NCBI GenBank assembly: GCA_048061315.1
Contig: JBGMRJ010000128.1
Location: 1-6,012, forward strand
Length of the DNA: 6,012 nt
Direction: 5' to 3'
DNA from: CAYQUC01 sp048061315
GTDB lineage: Bacteria; Pseudomonadota; Gammaproteobacteria; UBA6429; Thiohalophilaceae
Made by a program: the position numbers and the translations under genes. The notes beneath the pieces were generated by a model. That model was not told where the DNA came from, did not search any database, and saw only the letters and a list, made by a program, of their open reading frames with translations. This document shows positions 1 to 6,012 of the stretch, piece after piece; positions within the stretch are counted from its first letter, which is position 1; each line of letters opens with the position of its first letter.

Positions 1-90
1 CACCATCATGCTCCGGACAAAGTCTTTTGATTTTAGCTTTTAGACTTGCAGCAGATCTTTTCCTTTTTAAATATAACAGTGATTAGATAC

Positions 91-120
91 AAAAAGTATA
101 TGTTATAACATTCACTTTTT
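91..120. repeat. 30-bp near-perfect palindrome
   Basis: Positions 91-97 (AAAAAGT) pair with 114-120 (ACTTTTT), and the central 12 bases, 100-111 (ATGTTATAACAT), are a perfect palindrome. Only the pairs 98/113 and 99/112 fail, so 13 of 15 positions match. A further arm, AGATA at 85-89 against TATCT at 124-128, extends the symmetry with a small asymmetric gap. The core is very AT-rich and has no GC stem, so it does not look like a classical intrinsic terminator. A dimeric regulator operator, a cruciform-forming element or a recombinase-related site are all possible. It ends about 64 bp before the putative intI -10 box. The symmetry is read directly; its function is unknown. Confidence 0.75.
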
Positions 121-183
121 ATATATCTGCTCTTTGCTTTAGTATTTGTATCAATATGTTAATTCAAACTTATCGTTGAAATG

Positions 184-189
184 TATAAT
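184..189 (+). promoter_or_regulatory. Putative -10 box of the intI promoter
   Basis: TATAAT here is a perfect sigma70 -10 hexamer, with TG directly before it (not the exact extended -10 spacing). Transcription would start near 196, giving a leader of about 45 bases before the ATG at 243. The -35 side is poor: TTAATT (159-164) sits at a 19-bp spacing and TTCAAA (163-168) at 15 bp. I see no LexA box of the CTGT-N8-ACAG type near it, although many integron integrase promoters are SOS-controlled. If this is the promoter, either the regulation differs or the box has diverged. Confidence 0.45.
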
Positions 190-231
190 AATTTGATGTT
201 AAATAGACTATCTATCATTTCATAAAAAGAC

Positions 232-236
232 AAGGA
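232..236 (+). promoter_or_regulatory. Ribosome binding site deciding the intI start
   Basis: AAGGA ends six bases before ATG at 243, an ideal Shine-Dalgarno spacing. The in-frame TTG at 237 lies immediately after the AAGGA with no spacer, so it cannot use this site properly. The ATG at 243 is therefore preferred over the longer TTG-initiated reading. Confidence 0.7.
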
Positions 237-242
237 TTGTTT

Positions 243-1223
243 ATGGGAAATTCTCCATTTCTTGAATCAGTACGGCGATGTATACGTGTGAGGCATTATA
301 GTATTCGTACTGAAACAACGTATATTAGCTGGATAAAACGATTTATTTTGTTTCATCATAAAAAGCATCCTGAAGATATGGGTGAGAAAGAAGTTGGTGA
401 ATTTTTATCTCATTTGGCGTGCGACAAAAATGTTGCCGCGGCGACACAAAACCTGGCATTGAACTCATTGGTTTTTCTCTATCGTCATGTTCTTAACAAA
501 GAATTTGGTGAGATTAGCAATGTAGTTCGCGCAAAGAAACCCTCCAGATTACCGGTAGTATTATCGCGTAGTGAAGTGACACGATTATTATCTAACTTAC
601 ACGATCAACAATGGTTAATGGGGAGCTTATTATATGGCTCAGGGTTGCGCTTAATGGAATGTTTGCGTTTGAGAATTAAAGATGTGGATTTTCCAAATAG
701 AGCAATAATTGTTCGATCAGGTAAGGGTAACAAAGATCGAATAACAATTTTACCCGATGATCTTATTGAACCCATTAAAGCACTCATGGCCAATGTCAGG
801 TTAGCACATCAGCGCGAGCTTGCTGAAGGCTTTGGGACAGTTCACCTTCCTTTTGCACTTGCCAAAAAATATCCCAATGCCAATAAAGAATGGGCTTGGC
901 AATATTTATTTCCAGCAAAAAAACGCTCTCGTGATCCACGTTCTGGTATTGAACAACGTCATCATTATTATGAGAAGTCACTCCAGAAAGCCGTTAAAAG
1001 TGCCGTTCATAAAGCACAGATTAACAAGCTAGCATCCTGCCACACATTGCGGCATTCCTTTGCGACCCACTTGCTTGAAAATGGTTATGATATTCGTACT
1101 GTTCAGGAATTACTGGGACATGCGGATATAAGAACAACGCAAATATACACACACATACTAAATCGTGGTGGAAACGCAGTCATAAGCCCGCTGAGTCAGG
1201 TTTTAACATCAACCTCAGAATGA
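243..1223 (+). CDS. intI: Integron integrase (IntI family tyrosine recombinase)
   Basis: This 326-residue protein belongs to the site-specific tyrosine recombinases that capture and shuffle gene cassettes by recombining attC with attI. An N-terminal SAM-like DNA-binding domain spans about residues 5-90 and the catalytic domain about 105-320. The catalytic set is complete: R136 (in GSGLR), the GKGNKDR beta-hairpin lysines at 160-166, H267 and R270 (HTLRH), H293 (LLGHAD) and nucleophile Y302 (IYTH). By my recollection of class 1 IntI1 (R146, H277, R280, H303, Y312), each sits at a constant offset of 10. The integron-specific extra domain is present: LPFALAKKYPNA at 202-213, then EWAWQYLFP and DPRSG, followed by RHHYY at 239-243. 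That domain separates IntI from XerC/XerD and phage integrases. Length is normal for the family (about 320-340). The ATG at 243 was chosen because AAGGA lies six bases upstream; a TTG at 237 would add two residues. No frameshift or premature stop is seen, so the enzyme is probably active. Confidence 0.95.
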   Translation: MGNSPFLESVRRCIRVRHYSIRTETTYISWIKRFILFHHKKHPEDMGEKEVGEFLSHLACDKNVAAATQNLALNSLVFLYRHVLNKEFGEISNVVRAKKPSRLPVVLSRSEVTRLLSNLHDQQWLMGSLLYGSGLRLMECLRLRIKDVDFPNRAIIVRSGKGNKDRITILPDDLIEPIKALMANVRLAHQRELAEGFGTVHLPFALAKKYPNANKEWAWQYLFPAKKRSRDPRSGIEQRHHYYEKSLQKAVKSAVHKAQINKLASCHTLRHSFATHLLENGYDIRTVQELLGHADIRTTQIYTHILNRGGNAVISPLSQVLTSTSE

Positions 1224-1262
1224 ATTTTATTTTAGTCGTTCGGTTGATTATTAAAGAGTTCT

Positions 1263-1294
1263 AATACAGTAATATAGTATTTCAATCTTTTTCT
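1263..1294 (+). terminator. Possible weak terminator after intI
   Basis: AATAC (1263-1267) can pair with GTATT (1277-1281) around a nine-base loop, and a T-rich run follows shortly after. The stem is only five pairs and AT-rich, and the T tract is not directly adjacent, so this would be inefficient at best. No better hairpin was seen between the integrase stop and the next gene. Confidence 0.2.
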
Positions 1295-1327
1295 TTTTCG
1301 TATTTCTGTTTTAGTTGCTGATTTCAC

Positions 1328-1355
1328 TTAACAAGTTGCACATATACGCTATTAT
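1328..1355 (+). promoter_or_regulatory. Putative sigma70 promoter of the membrane protein/Coq4-like operon
   Basis: A -35 hexamer TTAACA (1328-1333, five of six to TTGACA) is separated by 16 bp from a -10 hexamer TATTAT (1350-1355, five of six to TATAAT). Overlapping AT-rich hexamers such as TATAAA at 1353-1358 could also serve as -10. The start would fall near 1362, giving a leader of about 45 bases. The start codon at 1408 has only a weak Shine-Dalgarno (TAGG ending at 1401, six bases upstream). Confidence 0.45.
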
Positions 1356-1407
1356 AAAATAATAATAAAAAGCAATCGTGTAGTGCGTAATTACCTGTAG
1401 GCATCCC

Positions 1408-4400
1408 ATGTATAAATCGTTGGTTAAATCTTTACTTTTTGGTATTTTATCATTTTGTTTCATTCAATCGATAGCTGCAAAATCGTTAGACCCAAATGAT
1501 GTGCCTCAGCCACTCAAACCGTGGGTAGATTGGGTCCTATATGATGAAGACACTATCAACTGCCCGTTCTTGTACAATACCAAATCGGCTATTCAATGTG
1601 TCTGGCCTTCTCAACTTGAGTTATCGCTAAACAACACTAACGGAAAATTTAAACAATCCTGGTTGGCTTATAAAAAAGCATGGGTGCAAATTCCCGGTGA
1701 TTTAAAAAGATGGCCACAAAACATAACAGTTGATGGTAAATCTGCTCTGGTTGTTGCACGTTATAATAAACCTCATATTCAACTGCGCTCCGGGAACCAT
1801 ACCATTAAGGGTGATTTTTTGTGGGAGACAATTCCCGAGAACCTCACGATTGCCAGTAATACCGGTATTATTAAATTAATCGTAAAAGGACAATCGGTTC
1901 AACTACCCAAAATTCAAAAAGGCGGTCAGTTGTGGTTGCGTGATCAGGATATCGGACAGGTCAAACCTACTACAGAAAGTGATCATCTTGAAGTTCAGGT
2001 TTTCAGGAAAATCACCGATGAAATTCCACTATTAATCACAACTCATATCGAGCTGAATGTATCAGGTGCACACAGGGAAGTTTTATTAGGCAAGGCATTA
2101 CTGGATGATTTTATTCCTCTCAGCTTAAACAGCCCGCTGCCCGCCCGTATAGAAGCCAATGGTCGGTTACGAATTCAAATACGTCCTGGTCACTGGGTGA
2201 TTAAACTCACTGCCCGCTACCCGGATGTTTTGTCTAAAATTACCCTGCCGCGTTCAATGCAACCCTGGCCGTTGAGTGAAATTTGGGTTTTTGAAGCACG
2301 CCATCAAAATCGTGTGGTTGAAATTAAAGACGTTCAAAGTATCGATCCCCGTCAAACTAACTTACCGTCAAGTTGGATGAATTTACCGGCTTATGAAATG
2401 AAGCCCGACAGTAACATGGTCTTCAAAACCATCCGCCGAGGTGATCCAGATCCGGATCCGAATAGTTTAAATCTGTCTCGCCAATTATGGCTGGATTTCA
2501 AAGGCACCGGTTACACGATAAAAGATTCAATCACCGGTCGCATGACACGTGACTGGCGAATTGAATCACAACCCGAATTACAACTGGGTCGAGTAACCAT
2601 AGACAATCAAGCGCAATTTATAACGCAGCTACCTAATTCTAAAAATAAAGGTGTTGAAATTAGACGCGCCGTAATTAATCTAAAAGCCGATAGTCGTTTT
2701 ACTGCTAGCATCTCAAAAATTCCAGCCACCGGATGGAATCATGATTTCCAAAAAGTAAATGCAACTCTGCACTTACCACCAGGCTGGAAAGTATTTTCAG
2801 CCTTCGGGGTAGATAACCGACCAGACACCTGGTTACAGCGCTGGTCATTATTAGATTTATTTCTGGTTTTAATAATTTCAATCACAATCTGGCGATTATG
2901 GGGTGTGTCATGGGGAATCATCGCCATACTCACACTCACCATGGTATGGCATCAGGCAGATTCACCGCAATTTATCTGGTTAAATATTCTTGCCGCCGTA
3001 GCGTTATTACGGGTATTACCAAAAGGTAAAATAAAAACAATTGTGGCATCGTATCGCTATATCAGTTTGTTTTTCCTGTTAATTATTACACTGCCATTTT
3101 TAGTAACTGAAATTCGAAGTGGTTTATACCCCATTTTGGAATTTCCTGATCAAGGCATTAGTAGCACAGGTTTTGATAGTGATAGAGAACAAATAGCATA
3201 CCCTGCTTCACTTGACTCGGGCACCTTAGAATTAGCAACACCTGAAGTAAAATTAAATTCATATAAGCCAAAAAAATTACGCCAACGTTTAAGCTCAAGT
3301 AACAGCAGCCCACAACGACAACAAATTGCACAATATGATCCAAAAGCCAATATACAAACTGGCCCGGGCTTACCGGAATGGAACTGGCGCAATATTAATT
3401 TAAGCTGGAATGGTCCAGTAAAACCAGACCAGCAAATTTATTTATTATTGTTATCACCCAACATCAATATGGCGTTACATTTTCTGCATGTTGTTTTCGT
3501 ATCCTTATTAGTATTATTAATGTTTGGCTTACGTTACGATAAACTTAAAAAATTCAGTTTTAATCCATCCAATATTGCAATTGGTCTCTGCCTGCTCCTA
3601 ATCAGTTTTCCATCACAAGAGGCAATGGCAGAGTCTTATCCATCAAAAGATTTATTAAATCAACTAAAACAACGCTTGCTGGCAAAACCGGATTGCACAC
3701 CACGATGCGCACAAATTTCACGGATGAAACTCAACATACAAAATAATCGCATGACAATTCGACTGGAAGTTCACAGTTTAGCCAAGGTTGCTATTCCACT
3801 ACCCGCGCATTTACGAAACTGGGTTCCGACAAAAATACTGGTTGATGGTAATACCGCAAAAGGAATTGAACGAGCCAATGATGAGCTGCGAATCAGTTTA
3901 GCGAAAGGTAAACATCAGGTAATTTTGTCGGGCGCTCTGGGTAATATAAATTCATTTCAATTGCCCTTACCACTAAAACCCAATCGAGTTGAAGTTAATG
4001 CAAGTGGCTGGTCGGTTAGTGGCATTTTAAAAAATGCGATACCGGATCAACAATTGCAAATTGTTCGAAATCAACCACGTGCTTCGCAATTACAAAGCAA
4101 TTCACTCGATGCAGCGGCACTACCCTCTTTTGTTAAAATCACCCGCACCCTGCACATTGGCCTCGACTGGCGAATTACCACCCGGGTACAAAGAATGTCA
4201 TCGTCAGATAATGCGGTTGTATTTGAGTTGCCATTAATAAAAGGCGAATCAGTAACTACCGAGGGAATTAGAGTTAATAAAAACCACGTGCAAGTTAGCT
4301 TGCCCGTTAGAAAAAACACCTTGTCGTGGGAATCTGTTTTGGAAAAACAGGTGCAAATTGAATTAGTCGCCTCTGATACCAGTGAATGGATGGAAAACTG

Positions 4401-5517
4401 GCGATTAGACATCAGTCCTGTGTGGCATGTTGAATCTTCCGGCATCCCGGTGATTACGCATTTTTCAAGACAAGATCAATGGTTACCCGAATGGCGTCCC
4501 TGGCCTGGTGAAAGGTTAACGTTAACCATACTCAAACCATTGGGCATCAATGGCAAGACACTAACGATTGATAATACTGAGCTAGATATAACACCCGGCT
4601 CACGAACCGAAGATGTAAAACTTAAACTGTCAATCCGCAGTAGTCAGGGCGGACAACACACCATTGTTATTCCCAATAATTCAAAATTACAAAGTGTTAG
4701 TATCAATAACGTCAAAAAACCAATTCGACAAAATGCCCGAAATGTATCTATTCCGATCATTCCAGGTAAACAAATAGTAAACATTGATTGGCGAACGGAT
4801 AAGAATTTTAAAACACTATTACAATCCCCCGATGTTAATATCGGTATTGAAAATGTAAACAGTACTACAAAAATTCATCTGGGTGGTGATCGTTGGGTGT
4901 TATTTGTTGGCGGTCCACGTCTTGGCCCGGCAGTATTGTTTTGGGGGGAAATTATTTTATTATTTTTTATTGCGCTTGGCCTAGGCAAAATTAAATCAAT
5001 GCCATTAAAAAATTACCATTGGTTTTTGTTAGGGGTAGGTTTAAGCCAAATTCCTTTCGCCATGAGTATATTTATTATTGGCTGGTTATTCGCTTTACTG
5101 GCACGAAAAAACTTTCTTAATTCTGCAAAACCCATTTTATTTAATCTTGGGCAAATTTCATTGGGTTTACTAACAGTGTTTGCACTTGGGTTTTTATTCT
5201 TTGCCATACAACAGGGTTTATTAGGGTCACCTGAAATGCAAGTCGTTGGTAATCAGTCAAGCGCTTATAACTTAAATTGGTATCAGGATCGCTCCCCTGA
5301 AATCTTACCCACTGCATGGGTTATTTCAGTCCCTCTAATTGCCTATCGTTTATTGATGCTGGCATGGGCTTTATGGATTGCGTTTTCACTGATCAATTGG
5401 CTACGCTGGGGCTGGTCATGTTTTGCCAGTGGCTGCTTATGGAAAAATATGTCGAAACCTAAAATTGCCCACCCGGCTACTAAAGCACTCGCCACTGACA
5501 GTGATAAGATCAACTAA
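1408..5517 (+). CDS. Large exported membrane-anchored protein with a duplicated periplasmic module, function unknown
   Basis: I do not recognise a named family with an assigned function; it resembles conserved hypothetical membrane proteins of Gram-negative bacteria. Residues 1-24 are a Sec-type signal peptide (lysines at 3 and 7, hydrophobic core, cleavage near A23/A24); there is no lipobox. A long, probably beta-rich periplasmic region spans about 25-478. About four helices follow (481-498, 500-514, 523-537, 552-567), then a polar periplasmic stretch rich in Ser, Gln and Pro (about 568-685). A helix at 687-708, a lysine-rich cytoplasmic loop and a signal-peptide-like helix (722-737, then AMAES) lead to a second periplasmic region at about 738-1170. 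Helices near 1174-1193, 1205-1231 (perhaps two), 1247-1267 and 1302-1331 close the protein. Positive charges fall on the predicted cytoplasmic sides. The two periplasmic regions share C-x-C pairs, IP..L+.W, I.VDG, GxH.I..G and R-x10-ITT at a near-constant offset, so the gene is probably a duplication and fusion. The start is fixed by the signal peptide. It is the first gene of a likely two-gene operon. Confidence 0.9.
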   Translation: MYKSLVKSLLFGILSFCFIQSIAAKSLDPNDVPQPLKPWVDWVLYDEDTINCPFLYNTKSAIQCVWPSQLELSLNNTNGKFKQSWLAYKKAWVQIPGDLKRWPQNITVDGKSALVVARYNKPHIQLRSGNHTIKGDFLWETIPENLTIASNTGIIKLIVKGQSVQLPKIQKGGQLWLRDQDIGQVKPTTESDHLEVQVFRKITDEIPLLITTHIELNVSGAHREVLLGKALLDDFIPLSLNSPLPARIEANGRLRIQIRPGHWVIKLTARYPDVLSKITLPRSMQPWPLSEIWVFEARHQNRVVEIKDVQSIDPRQTNLPSSWMNLPAYEMKPDSNMVFKTIRRGDPDPDPNSLNLSRQLWLDFKGTGYTIKDSITGRMTRDWRIESQPELQLGRVTIDNQAQFITQLPNSKNKGVEIRRAVINLKADSRFTASISKIPATGWNHDFQKVNATLHLPPGWKVFSAFGVDNRPDTWLQRWSLLDLFLVLIISITIWRLWGVSWGIIAILTLTMVWHQADSPQFIWLNILAAVALLRVLPKGKIKTIVASYRYISLFFLLIITLPFLVTEIRSGLYPILEFPDQGISSTGFDSDREQIAYPASLDSGTLELATPEVKLNSYKPKKLRQRLSSSNSSPQRQQIAQYDPKANIQTGPGLPEWNWRNINLSWNGPVKPDQQIYLLLLSPNINMALHFLHVVFVSLLVLLMFGLRYDKLKKFSFNPSNIAIGLCLLLISFPSQEAMAESYPSKDLLNQLKQRLLAKPDCTPRCAQISRMKLNIQNNRMTIRLEVHSLAKVAIPLPAHLRNWVPTKILVDGNTAKGIERANDELRISLAKGKHQVILSGALGNINSFQLPLPLKPNRVEVNASGWSVSGILKNAIPDQQLQIVRNQPRASQLQSNSLDAAALPSFVKITRTLHIGLDWRITTRVQRMSSSDNAVVFELPLIKGESVTTEGIRVNKNHVQVSLPVRKNTLSWESVLEKQVQIELVASDTSEWMENWRLDISPVWHVESSGIPVITHFSRQDQWLPEWRPWPGERLTLTILKPLGINGKTLTIDNTELDITPGSRTEDVKLKLSIRSSQGGQHTIVIPNNSKLQSVSINNVKKPIRQNARNVSIPIIPGKQIVNIDWRTDKNFKTLLQSPDVNIGIENVNSTTKIHLGGDRWVLFVGGPRLGPAVLFWGEIILLFFIALGLGKIKSMPLKNYHWFLLGVGLSQIPFAMSIFIIGWLFALLARKNFLNSAKPILFNLGQISLGLLTVFALGFLFFAIQQGLLGSPEMQVVGNQSSAYNLNWYQDRSPEILPTAWVISVPLIAYRLLMLAWALWIAFSLINWLRWGWSCFASGCLWKNMSKPKIAHPATKALATDSDKIN
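1561..1917 (+). repeat. First copy of the duplicated periplasmic module (residues about 52-170)
   Basis: Landmarks in this copy, in protein numbering, are the cysteines C52 and C64, I95-P96, the R101-W102 pair, V108-D109-G110, and G129-x-H131 followed by G135. Related landmarks recur in the same order in the second copy. They define a module of about 120 residues that probably continues to the ITT segment near 210-212. Divergence is strong: only motif positions are shared, so this is an ancient protein-level duplication with no useful DNA identity. Confidence 0.65.
3694..4050 (+). repeat. Second copy of the duplicated periplasmic module (residues about 763-880)
   Basis: The matching landmarks are C763 and C767, I796-P797, W805, V812-D813-G814, and G834-x-H836 followed by G842. 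The offsets from copy one are 711 (first cysteine), 701 (IP), 704 (VDG) and 705 (GxH). Further on, R200...ITT at 210-212 corresponds to R913...ITT at 923-925 with identical internal spacing (offset 713). A signal-peptide-like segment (lysines near 712-715, hydrophobic 722-734, AMA before E742) stands just before this copy, as the true signal peptide does before copy one. Confidence 0.65.
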
Positions 5518-5520
5518 TCG

Positions 5521-6012
5521 ATGAGTTCCTATCGCGATTGGCATATCCCGCTTTCTGATGACAACATTAGCCTGCGACAGGCTCTGGACAGTCTCGATTC
5601 GGTTAAAGCCGAACAAAACGAAATTCCTTTAATGGTGCAATTAGTCGAAAACCCGAAATACCGATTCCCCGGCTTCGAAATTTTTCATGGTGCGGTTGAT
5701 TTACAACAACACGATTGCATCCATATCCTTCTGGGCAGAGGCCTGGCCAGCATCGATGAAGCCTTTACCATTGGATTCACAATGGGCACCACCAATAAAG
5801 TCAGCACTACCGAGGAACGACTGTATGGCTTGATATCACAATACTTTTATCCTGCAGTTTATCAATTTTGTGAGGATGATATGGCCGTGTTCAAAAATGC
5901 CGTCCGGCTGGGTTTTATCTCCGAGTGTCCAGCACTCGATACTGTTGATTTTGTTCAATTTATGGACAAGACTATTAAACAAATTCGTCACGCCCTCTCG
6001 TTAGAAACTGAC
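5521..6012 (+). CDS. Coq4-like protein, N-terminal 164 residues (cut by window edge)
   Basis: The reading frame opens at ATG 5521 and continues without a stop to the window end, so the C-terminus is missing. Residues 64-80 contain H64-D65-x-x-H68, then exactly eleven residues, then E80. This HDxxH-x11-E pattern is the putative metal-binding signature of the Coq4 family, which supports ubiquinone biosynthesis in mitochondria and in some bacteria. The surrounding LGRGLASIDEAF segment and the helix-rich remainder fit that fold. No signal peptide or membrane helix is visible, so the protein should be cytoplasmic or peripheral to the inner membrane. The start lies three bases after the stop of the large membrane-protein gene with no good Shine-Dalgarno, which suggests translational coupling. 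Family assignment rests mainly on the motif; the quinone role is inferred, and bacterial members may do something else. Confidence 0.6.
   Translation, partial: MSSYRDWHIPLSDDNISLRQALDSLDSVKAEQNEIPLMVQLVENPKYRFPGFEIFHGAVDLQQHDCIHILLGRGLASIDEAFTIGFTMGTTNKVSTTEERLYGLISQYFYPAVYQFCEDDMAVFKNAVRLGFISECPALDTVDFVQFMDKTIKQIRHALSLETD

Larger units (their letters stand above)
1..242. other. AT-rich intergenic region upstream of the integrase
   Basis: No supported gene lies here. The three + frames that enter from the left edge close at TGA 28-30, TAG 41-43 and TAG 84-86, so the tail of a gene could end in this stretch, but none of the short peptides is recognisable. On the - strand, ATG ATG GTG at 9-1 is preceded by GGAG (14-11). 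A divergent gene could start there, but only three codons are visible. The stretch holds the 30-bp palindrome at 91-120, the putative intI promoter and the intI ribosome binding site. In the usual integron layout the attI site would lie here with cassettes leaving to the left. I see no core site in that orientation and no attC-like pair of RYYYAAC and GTTRRRY boxes. Confidence 0.6.
1224..1407. other. Intergenic region between intI and the large membrane-protein gene
   Basis: This AT-rich spacer of 184 bp contains no gene. It holds a weak inverted repeat near 1263-1281 followed by a T-rich tract, and the likely promoter of the downstream operon. ACTTAAC at 1326-1332 fits the RYYYAAC half of an attC core, but no matching GTTRRRY is found downstream in the spacer, so I do not call a cassette site. 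The separation suggests that intI and the next genes are independent transcription units. Confidence 0.6.

Noticed and set aside
1..9. Possible divergent gene start on the - strand (ATG ATG GTG after GGAG)
   Set aside because: Only three codons are in the window and the spacing to the first ATG is too short; it cannot be supported without sequence to the left.
20..47. AAGTCT (20-25) and AGACTT (42-47) as a hairpin or attC remnant at the left edge
   Set aside because: The stem is only six pairs with a sixteen-base loop and lacks both attC core boxes; it is not distinguishable from chance in AT-rich DNA.
237..242. TTG start for the integrase, two codons upstream of the ATG
   Set aside because: The AAGGA ribosome binding site abuts the TTG with no spacer but is ideally placed for the ATG at 243.
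243..1223. XerC/XerD or phage integrase instead of IntI
   Set aside because: The extra domain (LPFALAKKYPNA, EWAWQYLFP, DPRSG, RHHYY) is specific to integron integrases and absent from Xer and phage enzymes.
1326..1340. ACTTAAC as an attC core half-site downstream of intI
   Set aside because: No GTTRRRY partner or folded arms follow in the spacer, and the region is better explained as the -35 part of a promoter.
4071..4445. 124-codon open frame on the - strand inside the large gene
   Set aside because: It lies wholly within the coding frame of the large protein, its translation resembles no protein, and it has no ribosome binding signal of note; it is an antisense shadow.

Overview
The window carries three protein-coding regions, all on the + strand. 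They are an integron-type tyrosine recombinase (IntI), a 1369-residue secreted and membrane-anchored protein of unknown function, and the first 164 codons of a Coq4-like protein that runs off the right edge. The base composition is AT-rich. The IntI type, an export signal on the large protein and a Coq4-like neighbour all fit a Gram-negative proteobacterium, most likely a gammaproteobacterium. That placement is an inference from gene content; no taxonomic marker is present.

Layout: positions 1-242 are AT-rich non-coding DNA upstream of intI. They hold a strong -10 box, a ribosome binding site and a striking 30-bp near-perfect palindrome. The integrase is intact at 243-1223, with every catalytic residue and the integron-specific extra domain. 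Positions 1224-1407 separate it from the next transcription unit and hold a reasonable sigma70-like promoter. The large gene (1408-5517) and the Coq4-like gene (5521 onward) lie only 3 bases apart and almost certainly form one operon.

Interpretation: integrons normally keep their cassette array on the 5' side of intI, read divergently. An array belonging to this integrase would therefore be expected to the left of position 1, with the 1369-residue gene as ordinary chromosome on the other flank. No attC site is visible, and no correctly oriented attI core was found by eye.

The most rewarding object is the 1369-residue protein. It contains two diverged copies of the same periplasmic module, offset by about 700-713 residues. 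Each copy is preceded by a signal-peptide-like segment and followed by membrane helices, so the gene looks like an ancient tandem duplication and fusion. Its tight coupling to a Coq4-like metal-motif protein is the only contextual hint to its role; no function can be assigned from the sequence alone.
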